A stretch of DNA of 64,000 nucleotides, taken from Streptomyces cadmiisoli. GTDB taxonomy: Bacteria; Actinomycetota; Actinomycetes; Streptomycetales; Streptomycetaceae. The translations under genes were made by a program, and so were the position numbers. Numbering within the stretch: the first letter of the stretch is position 1; each line of letters begins with the position of its first letter. Location: the NCBI RefSeq assembly GCF_003261055.1, contig NZ_CP030073.1, positions 5,580,001 through 5,644,000 on the forward strand. Direction: 5' to 3'. Below are positions 17,661-26,704 of the stretch, piece by piece. The notes beneath the pieces were generated by a model. It did no database searches and was not told the origin of the DNA. It was given only the letters and a program-made list of their open reading frames with translations.

Positions 17661-19492
17661 CCTGTCTGGCCCGCCGGCTCGGACGGGCAGTCCAGCAGCT
17701 CGGAGATGCGGCCCGGTGACACCGGCCGGGAGTACAGCCAGCCCTGGCCGGTGTCGCAGCCGATGCGGCGCAGCCGGCCGGCCTGGGCCGAGGTCTCCAC
17801 GCACTCCGCGGTGACGGTCAGGCCGAGCCGGTGGGCCAGCTCGATCATCGCCTCGACGATCACCTCGTCGGCCGGGTTGGGACGGGCGTCGGCCTCCTCG
17901 TACTGGAAGCCCCGGACGAACGAGCCGTCCAGCTTCAGCACGGACACCGGCAGCCGGCTCAGATACGCCAGGTTCGAGTAGCCGGTGCCGAAGTCGTCGA
18001 TGGCGATGCGCACACCCATCTCGCTGAGCGCCTGGAGGGCCTGCAGCGGGCGGCCCGCCGAGCCCATCACCGCGGACTCCGTGAGCTCCAGCTGGAGCAG
18101 ATGCGGGGCCAGTCCGGTCTCGGCGAGGACCGCCGCCACGTCCGCCACCAGGTCGGAGTCCCAGACCTGGCGCACGGCCACGTTCACGGACACGAAGATG
18201 GGCGCCTCGTCGGGGCGCTCCAGCTGCCAGCGACGGGCCTGGCGGCAGGCGGTGGCGAGCACCCAGCGCCCCAGCGGGACGATCGCGCCGTCCTCCTCCG
18301 CCAGTGCGATGAACCGATTCGGCGTCAGCATCCCGAACTGCGGGTGGTTCCAGCGCACCAGCGCCTCCACCCCGCTCAGCCGTCCGTCCGCCATGCCCAC
18401 CAGCGGCTGGTACTCCAGGGTGAACTCACCGCGGTCGATGGCCGGGCGGAGCGTGGAGGCCAGGGCCTGACGGGTCATGCGGTGGGCGTTGCGCTCGGGG
18501 TCGAACAGCGTCCAGCGGGACTTGCCGTCTGCCTTCGCCCAGTACAGCGTGGTGTCCGCGGCCTGCATCAGACCGGTGGCGGTGGTCCCGGCCGCCTGCC
18601 GTTCCACCACCCCGATCGACGCCGACAGCGACAGCCGCTGACCGGACAGGTCGAAGGGTTCCTGAAGGGCCGACAGTACGGATTCGGCCAGGTCGGCGAG
18701 TTGCTCGGTGCCGGTGGAGTCCTCGACCAGCAGGGCGAACTCGTCCCCGCCGAGCCGGGCCACCAGCGGTGCGCTCGCCCTGCCGTAGCCGGCTTCGTCC
18801 GCACAGCGCGACAGCCGTTCGGCCGCCGCCGCCAGCAGCCGGTCGCCGACCCGGTGGCCGAGGGTGTCGTTGACCGCCTTGAAGCCGTCCAGGTCCAGGT
18901 AGCACAGGCCGATCCGGCCGGTGCCGCCGCGCTCGTACGACTCCACGTCCAGCGCGGCCGACAGGCGCTCGAAGAACAGGGTGCGGTTGGCGAGCCGGGT
19001 CACCGGGTCGTGCATCTGCAAGTGCCGGAGCCTGCCCTGGAGTTCACGCCGGGCGCTGATGTCGGCGGCGGCCAGCAGCACCCCGCCCGCGCCCTCCGGG
19101 AGGGGGGAGACGGTGATCTGCACCCAGACGCTGTGCCCGTCGGGGTGCTTCAGACGCCGGGTGCAGCGCAGCCGGGCGTCGCGGCCGCCCAGCACCTCGC
19201 GGTAGGCGTGCCAGGTGCGGGCGTCGGAGGCCAGGTCCATCAGATCGGCGGCGACGCGTCCCGCCAGCTGCCCGGCGTCGACGCCCAGTAGTTCGGCCAG
19301 CGCGTCGTTCGCGGTGGCGACCAGCCCCTCGCGGTCGACCACGGCCATCGCCAGGGGGGCACGGACGAAGGCGGCCCGGAAGGTGCCGGAGGCCTCGGCG
19401 TTCGTACGAGGTGGGCTCTTGCGATCACTGTCTGTGACGGCCGGCCGGATGAGGTCTGCCGCGGGCGTCGACCCTTCGGACGTTCCGCTCAC
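17639..19492 (-). CDS. cdgA: PAS-GGDEF-EAL cyclic-di-GMP turnover protein
   Basis: This 617-residue signalling protein has a PAS domain (about 35-155), a diguanylate cyclase domain with intact GGDEF (248-252) and a phosphodiesterase domain with intact EAL (376-378), LELTES and DDFGTGYS (499-506). Both activities are therefore possible. No RxxD inhibitory site is seen ahead of GGDEF. No membrane span is predicted, so it should be cytosolic. The GTG at 19492 follows GGGAG. Domain order and location match CdgA, a c-di-GMP enzyme whose gene is a BldD target in S. coelicolor. No convincing BldD box was found upstream here. Confidence 0.88.
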   Translation of the reverse strand: MSGTSEGSTPAADLIRPAVTDSDRKSPPRTNAEASGTFRAAFVRAPLAMAVVDREGLVATANDALAELLGVDAGQLAGRVAADLMDLASDARTWHAYREVLGGRDARLRCTRRLKHPDGHSVWVQITVSPLPEGAGGVLLAAADISARRELQGRLRHLQMHDPVTRLANRTLFFERLSAALDVESYERGGTGRIGLCYLDLDGFKAVNDTLGHRVGDRLLAAAAERLSRCADEAGYGRASAPLVARLGGDEFALLVEDSTGTEQLADLAESVLSALQEPFDLSGQRLSLSASIGVVERQAAGTTATGLMQAADTTLYWAKADGKSRWTLFDPERNAHRMTRQALASTLRPAIDRGEFTLEYQPLVGMADGRLSGVEALVRWNHPQFGMLTPNRFIALAEEDGAIVPLGRWVLATACRQARRWQLERPDEAPIFVSVNVAVRQVWDSDLVADVAAVLAETGLAPHLLQLELTESAVMGSAGRPLQALQALSEMGVRIAIDDFGTGYSNLAYLSRLPVSVLKLDGSFVRGFQYEEADARPNPADEVIVEAMIELAHRLGLTVTAECVETSAQAGRLRRIGCDTGQGWLYSRPVSPGRISELLDCPSEPAGQTGQAVGNA

Positions 19493-19844
19493 CGCTCGCT
19501 CCCGCAGTGCACTCGTTCTGCTCGATCTCTGCTCGTTCTCGGTCCGGGCAGGAAAGGTCAGGAAAGTGTGCCGATCATAGAGGTTCGCCCCGGACCCTTG
19601 CAGCCACTGTCCAGTGTCCCGGAACCGTCGCGGAACGGCCCGCTCTCCCGACAGATCGTTTCTGCCCGCCCGAGCACTGGTTCCTTCAGGTGGGGACCGG
19701 TTGTGACGGTCCGTGAGCGCTTCGGGAATGTCGTCGGCGTTCCCCCGAACGGGCCTCACCCATCCGATGCAGACAAAGGGGCATAAAACCGGAAATTCAC
19801 ACAGGCTGGGGGCGGTGTCCCGTGAACCGTGCCCGGAGGTCCCT
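19493..19844. other. Divergent intergenic region between cdgA and the protease gene
   Basis: These 352 bases must carry the promoters of both divergent genes. No small gene, clear BldD box or strong hairpin could be supported. The stretch around 19771-19800 is relatively AT-rich and may be the promoter of the protease gene. Confidence 0.4.
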
Positions 19845-21107
19845 GTGCCGCGTCTGCTCCCGCGTCCCCGACTGCGCAGCACCGCCGCCGTGTTCACCAC
19901 CCTGACCGCCCTCGCCGCCACCTCCCTGATCACCGGCCCCTCGGTCGCCGAGCCCTTCTCGGCCGTGAGCTGCGCCCTCGCCCGCACCGACGCCCACCAC
20001 TCGGAGGGCCTGGACACCTGGAACGCCGCCTATCCGCGGCCGACCCGCACGCTGGACGCGGTCATGGTCTTCCTCTCCTTCCCGGACTCGGCGCCGACGA
20101 CCACCCCCGCCGAACTGACCGCCGACCACTTCCCGGCGACCAGCCGCTACTTCACCCGCGCCTCCTACGGCAAGTTCCGGCTCCGCCCCCACTCGCTGCG
20201 GCACTGGATCCGGATGCCGAAGCCGTCCACGACGTACGCCATACAGCGCGACTGGCCCGCCTCCCACCGGGCCGCGTACCTGCGCGACGCCCTCGCCGTC
20301 GCCGACAGCCAGGTCGACTTCTCGCGCTACGACGTCGTCTACCTCGTCGCCGATCCGGACGCACCCGGCGTGGACTCGGACGCCACGAAGGTCATCAACC
20401 TGGACACGCCGCTGCGGATGGACGGCGGCGACATCCGCCGGGTCGTCACGGTGTTCGAGAACCACCCGCCGGACCGGCTCGTCCTCGCCCACGAGACCGG
20501 CCATGTGTTCGACCTGCCCGACCTCTACCACCGCCCGGTGGACGGCAAGGGCGACTGGGACACCCACGTGGGCGACTGGGACCTGATGGGCAGCCAGTTC
20601 GGACTCTCCCCGGATCTGTTCGGCTGGCACAAGTGGAAGCTCGGCTGGCTGGAGCCGCGGCAGGTGGTGTGCGTGCGGGGGACCGGTCCGGTGCGGCTCA
20701 CCTTGGAGTCGCTGGGCGCCGGCCCGGAGACCTCGGCCAGGGCCGCCGCGGGCGCGCAGGCCTTCGGCGTCGGCCGGGGCACCAAGCTGGCGGTCGTGCG
20801 CACCGGGTCCGACAGCGTCCTTGCCGTCGAGGCGCGCGGCGCCGTCGGCAACGACCACGGCACCTGCCGGCAGGGCGTCCTCGTCTACCGCGTGCGCAGC
20901 GGCGCCGAGTCCGGCGGCGGCCCGGTCCAGGTGATCGACGCCCATCCGCAGACCGAGGCCTGCTGGGAGAACTCGGTCTACCCGCCCCTCGCGGACGCGC
21001 CGGTCGGCCTCGGCGAGAGCTTCACGGTGCCCGGCGAGGACGTCCGGGTCGAGGTCGAGGGACGTACCGTGAGCGGGGCGTGGACGGTGAAGATCACCAG
21101 CGGCTGA
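19845..21107 (+). CDS. Secreted M6-like zinc metalloprotease
   Basis: This is a secreted protein of 420 residues with an N-terminal signal peptide (a basic start, then a hydrophobic core about 13-35). The zinc motif HETGH (216-220) is followed by the third-ligand region DLPDLY and a DLMGSQ Met-turn-like segment. Together these indicate a peptidase related to the immune inhibitor A/M6 group. The C-terminal 150 residues look like beta-sheet domains. The GTG at 19845 has GGAGGT just upstream and gives a proper signal peptide, so the longer frame is rejected. The substrates are unknown. Confidence 0.85.
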   Translation: MPRLLPRPRLRSTAAVFTTLTALAATSLITGPSVAEPFSAVSCALARTDAHHSEGLDTWNAAYPRPTRTLDAVMVFLSFPDSAPTTTPAELTADHFPATSRYFTRASYGKFRLRPHSLRHWIRMPKPSTTYAIQRDWPASHRAAYLRDALAVADSQVDFSRYDVVYLVADPDAPGVDSDATKVINLDTPLRMDGGDIRRVVTVFENHPPDRLVLAHETGHVFDLPDLYHRPVDGKGDWDTHVGDWDLMGSQFGLSPDLFGWHKWKLGWLEPRQVVCVRGTGPVRLTLESLGAGPETSARAAAGAQAFGVGRGTKLAVVRTGSDSVLAVEARGAVGNDHGTCRQGVLVYRVRSGAESGGGPVQVIDAHPQTEACWENSVYPPLADAPVGLGESFTVPGEDVRVEVEGRTVSGAWTVKITSG

Positions 21108-21129
21108 CCCGCGGCGGACGGCATACGAA

Positions 21130-21155
21130 AAGCCCCCCGCTGCTGCGAGGGGCTT
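21130..21155. terminator. Bidirectional terminator hairpin after the protease gene and tRNA-Lys copy 3
   Basis: AAGCCCC (21130-21136) pairs with GGGGCTT (21149-21155). It lies 22 bases after the protease stop and directly 3' of the minus-strand tRNA, so it may end both transcripts. Confidence 0.7.
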
Positions 21156-21163
21156 CCGGTCGG

Positions 21164-21237
21164 TGCGCCGCCAGGGACTCGAACCCCGGACCCGCTGATT
21201 AAGAGTCAGCTGCTCTAACCAACTGAGCTAGCGGCGC
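21164..21237 (-). tRNA. tRNA-Lys(CTT), copy 3
   Basis: The sequence is identical to the other two copies. Its first ten bases are also the last codons of the upstream same-strand protein gene, whose stop codon TAG is bases 8-10 of the tRNA. Confidence 0.97.
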
Positions 21238-21878
21238 CTGCTGACGTCGTAGACCTTAGCATCCTGGTCGGGGGGAGGAAAAATCGATATCCGCACGGCT
21301 GCGCGGGCCGCCCGCACCGCCGCCCAGAGCAGAATCTCCGGGCCCGGCAGCCAGGGGTGACGGGTGTCGGGAGCGACCAGCCAGCGGGAGGCGAACCGGT
21401 CCACCGCACCCCCCGAACCGTCCGCGGCGGACCGGCCGGCGGACGGTGCCGCTCCGGCCGGCACCGCCGGGGCGCCGGGCACGGGGACCGTGCCGGGCAC
21501 GGCGGGCGCGGGTACGGTCACCGCGTCCCCGGTGCCATGACACAGCAGCGGGGGAATGGACGCGGTACGGCCGTGGGACCCCCGCTCCTCCCACTCCAGC
21601 AGCGACGGCAGCCGCTGGGCGGTGCCGGGCGCCGCGAACAGCAGCATCCGTCCGCGGAACGCGGCCACCGGACCCGATCCCGGGCCCTCGCCCCACAACC
21701 GGTCCAGCATCCGGCGGCCGAAGATCGCCGGGGCGCTCACGATGTCGAAGGCGGAACCGCAGGGCAGTACGACCGGAGCGTCCGGCCGCTCCTCCCAGAG
21801 GGCGAGCGTGCTGCGCGGATACGTTCCCGCCGAGGCGAGCCAGGCGGCCCCGTCCGAGGTCAGAGTGCTGCTGCTCAT
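21228..21878 (-). CDS. Bifunctional DNA primase/polymerase-like (prim-pol N-terminal) protein
   Basis: This 216-residue protein resembles the short prim-pol-like proteins common in Streptomyces (SDGAAWLASAGTYPRSTLALW at the start, then VVLPCGSAFDIVSAPAIFGR). No full primase or helicase part is present, and the middle is a low-complexity Pro/Ala stretch. A nucleic-acid role is therefore suggested by family membership only. The ATG at 21878 begins MSSSTLTSDG. The frame ends within the 5' end of tRNA-Lys copy 3, so transcription of this gene probably feeds into the tRNA. Confidence 0.7.
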   Translation of the reverse strand: MSSSTLTSDGAAWLASAGTYPRSTLALWEERPDAPVVLPCGSAFDIVSAPAIFGRRMLDRLWGEGPGSGPVAAFRGRMLLFAAPGTAQRLPSLLEWEERGSHGRTASIPPLLCHGTGDAVTVPAPAVPGTVPVPGAPAVPAGAAPSAGRSAADGSGGAVDRFASRWLVAPDTRHPWLPGPEILLWAAVRAARAAVRISIFPPPDQDAKVYDVSRRR

Positions 21879-22004
21879 GCACACAGAACTACCGGGGGTG
21901 AGCACTCGGTCTCGGTGGGTTGCCGGAAATCGGAACACGCACGGGCGAAGGGGAGTATCTTGCCCGCCCGGCATATGTCAGGGCGAGGATGCGGCTCGGC
22001 CCGC

Positions 22005-22367
22005 CTAGACGGGATCGGGCCCCCGCCCCTCGGCGCCCCGCATCAGGTCCCGCCCGAACTCCACCATCTTCTTGGCGTAGTCCTCGGTCCATTCGGCGCG
22101 CTCGGCGATGTCCGCGGGCGTCAGCCGGTCGAACCGGCGCGGGTCGGCGAGCTGCGCCGCGGCAAGCGCCTGGAACTCCGTCGCACGGTCGGCCGCGGCG
22201 CGGAACGCCAGCGTCAGCTCCGTGGCCCGGGCCAGCAGCGCGCGGGGGTCGTCGATCGACTCCAGGTCGAAGAAGTGTTCCGGGTCTCCGGCCGCCTCGG
22301 CGGGTTCGAACAGCAGGGGCGCGGGGCGTAGCCGCGGTTCGTGCCGACGCGGCGTGGGCTCCGCCAT
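22005..22367 (-). CDS. Small conserved helical protein, last gene of the nuclease-helicase operon
   Basis: This 120-residue acidic, Ala-rich protein of unknown function is predicted mostly helical, with the recognisable stretch FDRLTPADIAERAEWTEDYA followed by KKMVEFG. The ATG at 22367 follows GGAG. It lies 106 bases after the helicase gene on the same strand and has no obvious promoter of its own, so it may be cotranscribed. It could be an accessory subunit of the machine encoded upstream. That is inference. Confidence 0.65.
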   Translation of the reverse strand: MAEPTPRRHEPRLRPAPLLFEPAEAAGDPEHFFDLESIDDPRALLARATELTLAFRAAADRATEFQALAAAQLADPRRFDRLTPADIAERAEWTEDYAKKMVEFGRDLMRGAEGRGPDPV

Positions 22368-22473
22368 GTCTCGTCTCCTCCTCGTACGGATGTGATGGCA
22401 CCGCCCTGTCGGCGGGCCACCCCCCATTGTCCCGCGCCCGCGCAAGAGGGCCCGGTCGTCCGCCGCGAGCGGC

Positions 22474-23814
22474 TCACGGCGTCCAGGGCACGCGGTGTTC
22501 GGCCAGGTGAGCGAGGACCGCGTGGTTCGCCTCCCACCCGTCCGGGAACTTCACCACCGTGCCCAGCTGGACCGGCTCCGTCGACGGGTAGTCGTCCAGC
22601 AGTTCGCCCACGCCCGCCCGGCACACCACGATGCACGCGTGCCGGTGGCGGGAGGCGAGGACGCACAGCCGGCCGGTCTCCAGATGGAAGGCGGTGGCGT
22701 CGGGGCGGCCGGAGAGGGGGTGCAGGACCACCGTCACGTCGTACTCCCGGCCCTGGAGCCGGTTCGCGGTGTCCACCGTGACGCCCGTGACACCCAGCTC
22801 GGCCAGGGCCGCCCGCACCGCCGCGGCCTGGTCCCGGTGCGCCGTCCCGACGGCGATCCGGTCCGCGCCCAGCGGTGTGGGAGCGGGCGAGCGCTCCGCC
22901 GTCGCCAGCCCGCCCCGGTCGAGCAGCCGCCGTACGACCGTGGCCACCGCCCGCACCGCCTCCGGATCGGTGCGCGGGGTGCAGCCGGCGGGCAGTTCCA
23001 GCAGGCCCCAGCCCGACCGGGCCGCCTCGTCGATCACCCGGTCCGGTCCGGAGCCGTCCGAGGCGACGCCGAAGGCCAGCCGCCGGTCGCCGTCGTCCGT
23101 ACCGCTGCGGAACGGCGTGAACGGATAGAAGGCGTCCGAGACCAGCGGCGCCGCCGAGGCGGGCAGCCGCCAGGACACCGGAAGCCGGTGCTGGGGCAGT
23201 TCGGGGTTGTGCGCGAGCAGGGTGCTCACCGCGGACGCCGACGGGTCGTACGACAGGCCCGCCCACTGCTCGCTGCCCACGATCGCGAACGGGTCCAGCT
23301 GGCCCGGGTCGCCCACGAACAGTGCCCGTTCGAAGAGGCCGGCCACCGCCAGCAGGGCGTCGGAGCGCATCTGGTACGCCTCGTCGACGATGGCGTGCCG
23401 CCACGGCTCGTCCGTCTTGACGTGCGCCCACTTGGCGGCCGTCGAGACGACCACCGGCAGGCCGGCCAGATCCGCCGCCTTCGCCGACTTGCGTACGTTC
23501 GACAGGGGGTCGAGCGCCTTGTCGTACGGGTCGGTGTCGCTGCTGTGCAGACGGCCCACCGGCAGCTCGGCGTTCTTCTCGGCGAGCCGCAGCACCAGGT
23601 CGTCCACCTGGGCGTTGGTCTGCGCGATCACCATCAGGGGGTGACCGGCGTCGGCGAGTTCGAGTGCCGCGCGCACCACGAGCGTGGACTTGCCGGCGCC
23701 GGGCGGGGAGTCCACCACGACACCACGGTGCGGGCCGTGCAGGGTGTCGCGGAGGATCGCGTCGGTGGCCCGCGTCGCGGCCGTACCGGGATCGAGGGCG
23801 GTCGGCGTTGTCAC
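22474..23814 (-). CDS. Superfamily 1 (Upf1/Dna2-like) DNA/RNA helicase
   Basis: This 446-residue helicase has all core SF1 motifs. Motif I is SPPGAGKST (36-44), motif II IVDEAY (142-147), motif III FVGDPGQLDP, motif IV VSWRLP, motif V ANRLQGREYDV and motif VI ASRHRHA. The QxxGxEYD and SRHR pattern places it with the Upf1/Dna2/RecD2 side of SF1 rather than UvrD. The GTG at 23814 overlaps the preceding stop as GTGA, so it should be translationally coupled to the 554-residue protein. With the Fe-S nuclease two genes upstream, it reproduces the nuclease-plus-helicase content of Dna2. Confidence 0.82.
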   Translation of the reverse strand: MTTPTALDPGTAATRATDAILRDTLHGPHRGVVVDSPPGAGKSTLVVRAALELADAGHPLMVIAQTNAQVDDLVLRLAEKNAELPVGRLHSSDTDPYDKALDPLSNVRKSAKAADLAGLPVVVSTAAKWAHVKTDEPWRHAIVDEAYQMRSDALLAVAGLFERALFVGDPGQLDPFAIVGSEQWAGLSYDPSASAVSTLLAHNPELPQHRLPVSWRLPASAAPLVSDAFYPFTPFRSGTDDGDRRLAFGVASDGSGPDRVIDEAARSGWGLLELPAGCTPRTDPEAVRAVATVVRRLLDRGGLATAERSPAPTPLGADRIAVGTAHRDQAAAVRAALAELGVTGVTVDTANRLQGREYDVTVVLHPLSGRPDATAFHLETGRLCVLASRHRHACIVVCRAGVGELLDDYPSTEPVQLGTVVKFPDGWEANHAVLAHLAEHRVPWTP

Positions 23815-25475
23815 AGGACGTCCTCCTCGGTCACCTGGTCGGCGGGCTCCGGGGCGGTCCGCTCGCCGGGCGGCCCGCCGTGCGTCCACGGGGTCTGCTC
23901 CGGGTCGGGCAGCTTGGCGCCGCCCCGCTGCTCGTGCTCGAACAGGGTGAAGCACAGCCGGTCGCCCTTCTCCGGCACGGACCCGGCCTCGGGCTCCTTG
24001 CCGCGCCCCATCTTGTCGACGATGCGGAGCACCACGAGAACAGCGCCGTCACCGCGGGCGTCCCTGCTGTCACCGCGGTCCTCGCCCTTGTCGTCGTGCG
24101 GGTCGCCGTGCACGGCGTCCTCCAGGCCCACGAACTCGGCCGCCTGCGGTTTGCCGCCCAGCGACCGGTACACCTTGACCCCCTCGGACAGGTACGGCCG
24201 GTCGTCCGTGCGGACCGTGACCAGTGGGCGCGGGCTCGGCCGCCTGCCCTCCGCGTACGCCATGACGACCTCGGTGACCTCGCCCGAGAACGCCTCACCG
24301 GACAGCCGCCGCCCGGCCATCACCAGCGGGTCGTCCAGTGCCTCCTGCGCCTCCAGCCGCGCCTGTTCGCGCTCGCGGGCGGCGAGTTTGTTCGCGGCGG
24401 TCACCGCGTCGTCGAGGCGCGGCTGCGGGGGTTCACCGGCCACGACGCGGTCCCGGTGGCCGGTGAACGACCAGCGGTCGCGCGTCCACCTCTCCTCGAC
24501 GCGCGCCCCCTCCGGCAGCGCCCGCAGCAGGTCGAGCCCCTGCCACACCGAGTCCCAGGTGGGCCGGGTGACCCGCTCGACCAGGGCGCGGATCTCCCGC
24601 TCGGCGGCGGTGAGGTCGCCGAGCCGGTCGTCCGCCGCCATGCCGTCCTCGGCGGCGGCGAGTGCGGTGCGCGCGCGGTCGTAGCGCTCGATGGCCGGGG
24701 CGAGGAGCTTGTTGTCGAAGGCCGGGTCGGTGGCCGGGCCCGCCGGCGGGCACCGGAGCTGGCCCCGCTCGTCCCGCAGCAGTTCGGCCCGCAGCGCGGC
24801 CTCGGCGCCCGAGCTGCCCTCCGGCGGGTCGATCCAGGCGAGCAGCGCGCCGAGGTGCTGGTCCTCCAGGCTGGACTGGCCGGTGGCCCAGTGCCGGCCG
24901 AGCACCTCGGTCAGGGCCAGCAGCAGCGAGGAGCCCGGGACCCGGGCCCGCTCCCCGAAATGGGTCAGCCAGCGGCCGAGCAGCGGCACCCGGGGCGGGG
25001 CGGGGTGCGGTGTCTCCGGGTCCTGCTCCGCCGTGCGGCGAAAGCGCATCGAACGTCCGAGCAGCCGGACGAGGTCGACGCCCGCACGGCTCGGCACGAT
25101 CAACTGCGGGGCCTGCGCGCACAGCTCGACCTCGACCTTGACCCGCTTGCCGGTCTCCGGGTCGGTCTCGGTGCGCTCGGCCGGTTCGACCTGCTCGGCG
25201 TGGGCCTCGACGTACGGCAGGACGAGATCGGCCAGCTCGGCCAGGAACGCGAACCGCAGGTCGCGGTCGCGGGGCTGCGGGACGACCAGCAGGCGCGGCG
25301 CCGTGCGGTCGGTGCCGACCAGCGCGCCGAGCGGGGCGCCGGCCTCACCGGCCGTGGTCAGCGGCACGAGCACCAGCGGGCGCTCCGACAGATACCGGTG
25401 GCGGACGGTGGCGGTGGGCTGGGCGAGGCCGGTGTCGACGGCCTCCAGCCGGGCCAGGTAGGAGATCAGCGACAC
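23811..25475 (-). CDS. Unknown 554-residue protein between nuclease and helicase genes
   Basis: I do not recognise this protein. The N-terminal half begins with SLISYLARLEAV and contains the segment RYLSERPLVLVPLTTAGEAG. The middle is helical and charged (ALAAAEDGMAADDRLGDLTA). The C-terminal third looks beta-rich with an acidic, disordered insertion (HDDKGEDRGDSRDARGDG). No signal peptide, membrane span or catalytic motif is evident. The GTG at 25475 overlaps the nuclease gene end by 10 bases, and its stop overlaps the helicase start by 4. Such tight coupling suggests a stoichiometric subunit linking the nuclease and helicase. Confidence 0.72.
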   Translation of the reverse strand: MSLISYLARLEAVDTGLAQPTATVRHRYLSERPLVLVPLTTAGEAGAPLGALVGTDRTAPRLLVVPQPRDRDLRFAFLAELADLVLPYVEAHAEQVEPAERTETDPETGKRVKVEVELCAQAPQLIVPSRAGVDLVRLLGRSMRFRRTAEQDPETPHPAPPRVPLLGRWLTHFGERARVPGSSLLLALTEVLGRHWATGQSSLEDQHLGALLAWIDPPEGSSGAEAALRAELLRDERGQLRCPPAGPATDPAFDNKLLAPAIERYDRARTALAAAEDGMAADDRLGDLTAAEREIRALVERVTRPTWDSVWQGLDLLRALPEGARVEERWTRDRWSFTGHRDRVVAGEPPQPRLDDAVTAANKLAAREREQARLEAQEALDDPLVMAGRRLSGEAFSGEVTEVVMAYAEGRRPSPRPLVTVRTDDRPYLSEGVKVYRSLGGKPQAAEFVGLEDAVHGDPHDDKGEDRGDSRDARGDGAVLVVLRIVDKMGRGKEPEAGSVPEKGDRLCFTLFEHEQRGGAKLPDPEQTPWTHGGPPGERTAPEPADQVTEEDVL

Positions 25476-26704
25476 GGGGCGGCCTCCGCGGGCTCGGGGA
25501 TCGTCCCGAACCCGGGGTGGTCGGCGCCGGGTGGACCGGGACGTCCGGCCAGTGCCTCGGCGCGCAGCCGGGCGGCGCGGCGCAGCGCCGCCACCGCCGG
25601 GTCCCGCGGATCCCCGGCCTCGCCGCGGGCCGCCGCGAGGACGTCCCCGACGGTCGCCAGGTCGCCCAGCTCGGCACGGATCGAGCGGCCGAGGGAGGTC
25701 ACCGCGCCGGCGGCGCGGGAGCGGGCGCGGCAGTGGAACGCCAGCTCGCACGCCGACAGGCATTCGGGCGCGTACGTCGCCGGCACCGACTCGACCGCCG
25801 CCGTCAGCTCCGCCGCCGGCAGCTCGGGAGAGAAGCAGGTGCCCTGCGGGAGCGTGTCGGCGATGTCCTGGATACGGGTGAGACGGGTCAGCTGGCGGCG
25901 GGTGACCGCGCGCTGCCTGCGCACGTCGACGGCGGACGCGGTGGGCAGGTTGGAGAAGTCCTTCGGGCACACGAGCAGGATCCGGTGCCGCACGGGCGGC
26001 GCCGGGTGGAGCCGGGCGGCGACCTCCTCCAGCGCCAGCACGTACACCGCGGCCTGGCGGGCCGCCGCGCCGACCTTCGCCGGGTCCGCCGAACCGTCCA
26101 GCATCGGGAACGACTTGATCTCCACGACCGTCCAGCTGCCGTCCGGGTGCACGACCACCGCGTCCGGCTCGAGGAACGCGGGGGAACCGGCGACGTCCAG
26201 CGCGAGCATCGGATGGTCCAGCAGGGTCCAGCCGCCGGCCTCGACCGCCTCGCGCAGCGCCAGCGCGGTGCGGGCGGCGCGGCCCTCCGGGCCGACCGCG
26301 GACAGCTCCGGCACCCGCGCGTGATCGGGTGACGCGGCGCCGGGGTCCAGCTTCTCGTGGGCCAGCCGCAGCAGCTCCGTGCCGCCGTCCGCCTTGACCC
26401 GGCTCTCGAAGGCGTTGCCGCGGGTGAAGGCGAACTGGGACTGTCCGAACACCGACGGCGAGCCCAGGGCACCGGCCAGTGCCGCCTTGTTCACCCCTGC
26501 GCCGTCCAGGATGGCGCGGCGCCGGCAGCCGGGGTTGGCGGCCAGGGCCGCGAGGGCGCGTGCGTCGAGTGCCTTGGCCGGTACGTCGGGGCCGCGCAGC
26601 TCAGCGAGCTGCTGCCGGAGCGCCGCCCCCCGTGTCCGCGGGGGCGGCACCCGGCTCGGCTCCGGGTCCGAACCGTGACTCGCGCTGCCGTGGAATTCGC
26701 TCAC
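25466..26704 (-). CDS. PD-(D/E)XK nuclease with Cas4/Dna2-type Fe-S cysteines
   Basis: This 412-residue protein has a RecB/Cas4-like nuclease core: RGNAFE (95-100), the acidic LEPDAVV (Asp181) and the catalytic EIK (195-197). It also has the four-cysteine pattern of 4Fe-4S nucleases, with Cys60 (NPGCRRRA) before the core and Cys315, Cys319 and Cys325 (ECLSACELAFHC) after it. That arrangement is typical of Cas4, AddB and Dna2. No cas1 or CRISPR array is present, so a Cas4 adaptation role is unlikely. The GTG at 26704 is the likely start, with a GTG at 26728 also possible. It begins a tightly spaced operon with the 554-residue protein and the SF1 helicase. Confidence 0.82.
   Translation of the reverse strand: MSEFHGSASHGSDPEPSRVPPPRTRGAALRQQLAELRGPDVPAKALDARALAALAANPGCRRRAILDGAGVNKAALAGALGSPSVFGQSQFAFTRGNAFESRVKADGGTELLRLAHEKLDPGAASPDHARVPELSAVGPEGRAARTALALREAVEAGGWTLLDHPMLALDVAGSPAFLEPDAVVVHPDGSWTVVEIKSFPMLDGSADPAKVGAAARQAAVYVLALEEVAARLHPAPPVRHRILLVCPKDFSNLPTASAVDVRRQRAVTRRQLTRLTRIQDIADTLPQGTCFSPELPAAELTAAVESVPATYAPECLSACELAFHCRARSRAAGAVTSLGRSIRAELGDLATVGDVLAAARGEAGDPRDPAVAALRRAARLRAEALAGRPGPPGADHPGFGTIPEPAEAAPCR

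Noticed and set aside
19421..19700. BldD box near the cdgA start
   Set aside because: TCAC and GTGA half-sites occur, but in the outward order and partly inside the coding region. No proper converging pair was found.
2022..21237. Integrated element bounded by the tRNA-Lys copies
   Set aside because: No integrase, excisionase, transposase or phage-like gene lies between the copies, and the intervening genes look like core chromosome.
25466..26704. Cas4 gene hinting at a CRISPR locus
   Set aside because: The nuclease has the Cas4-type cysteines, but no repeat-spacer array, cas1, cas2 or effector gene is present. The partner is an SF1 helicase, so a Dna2-like role fits better.
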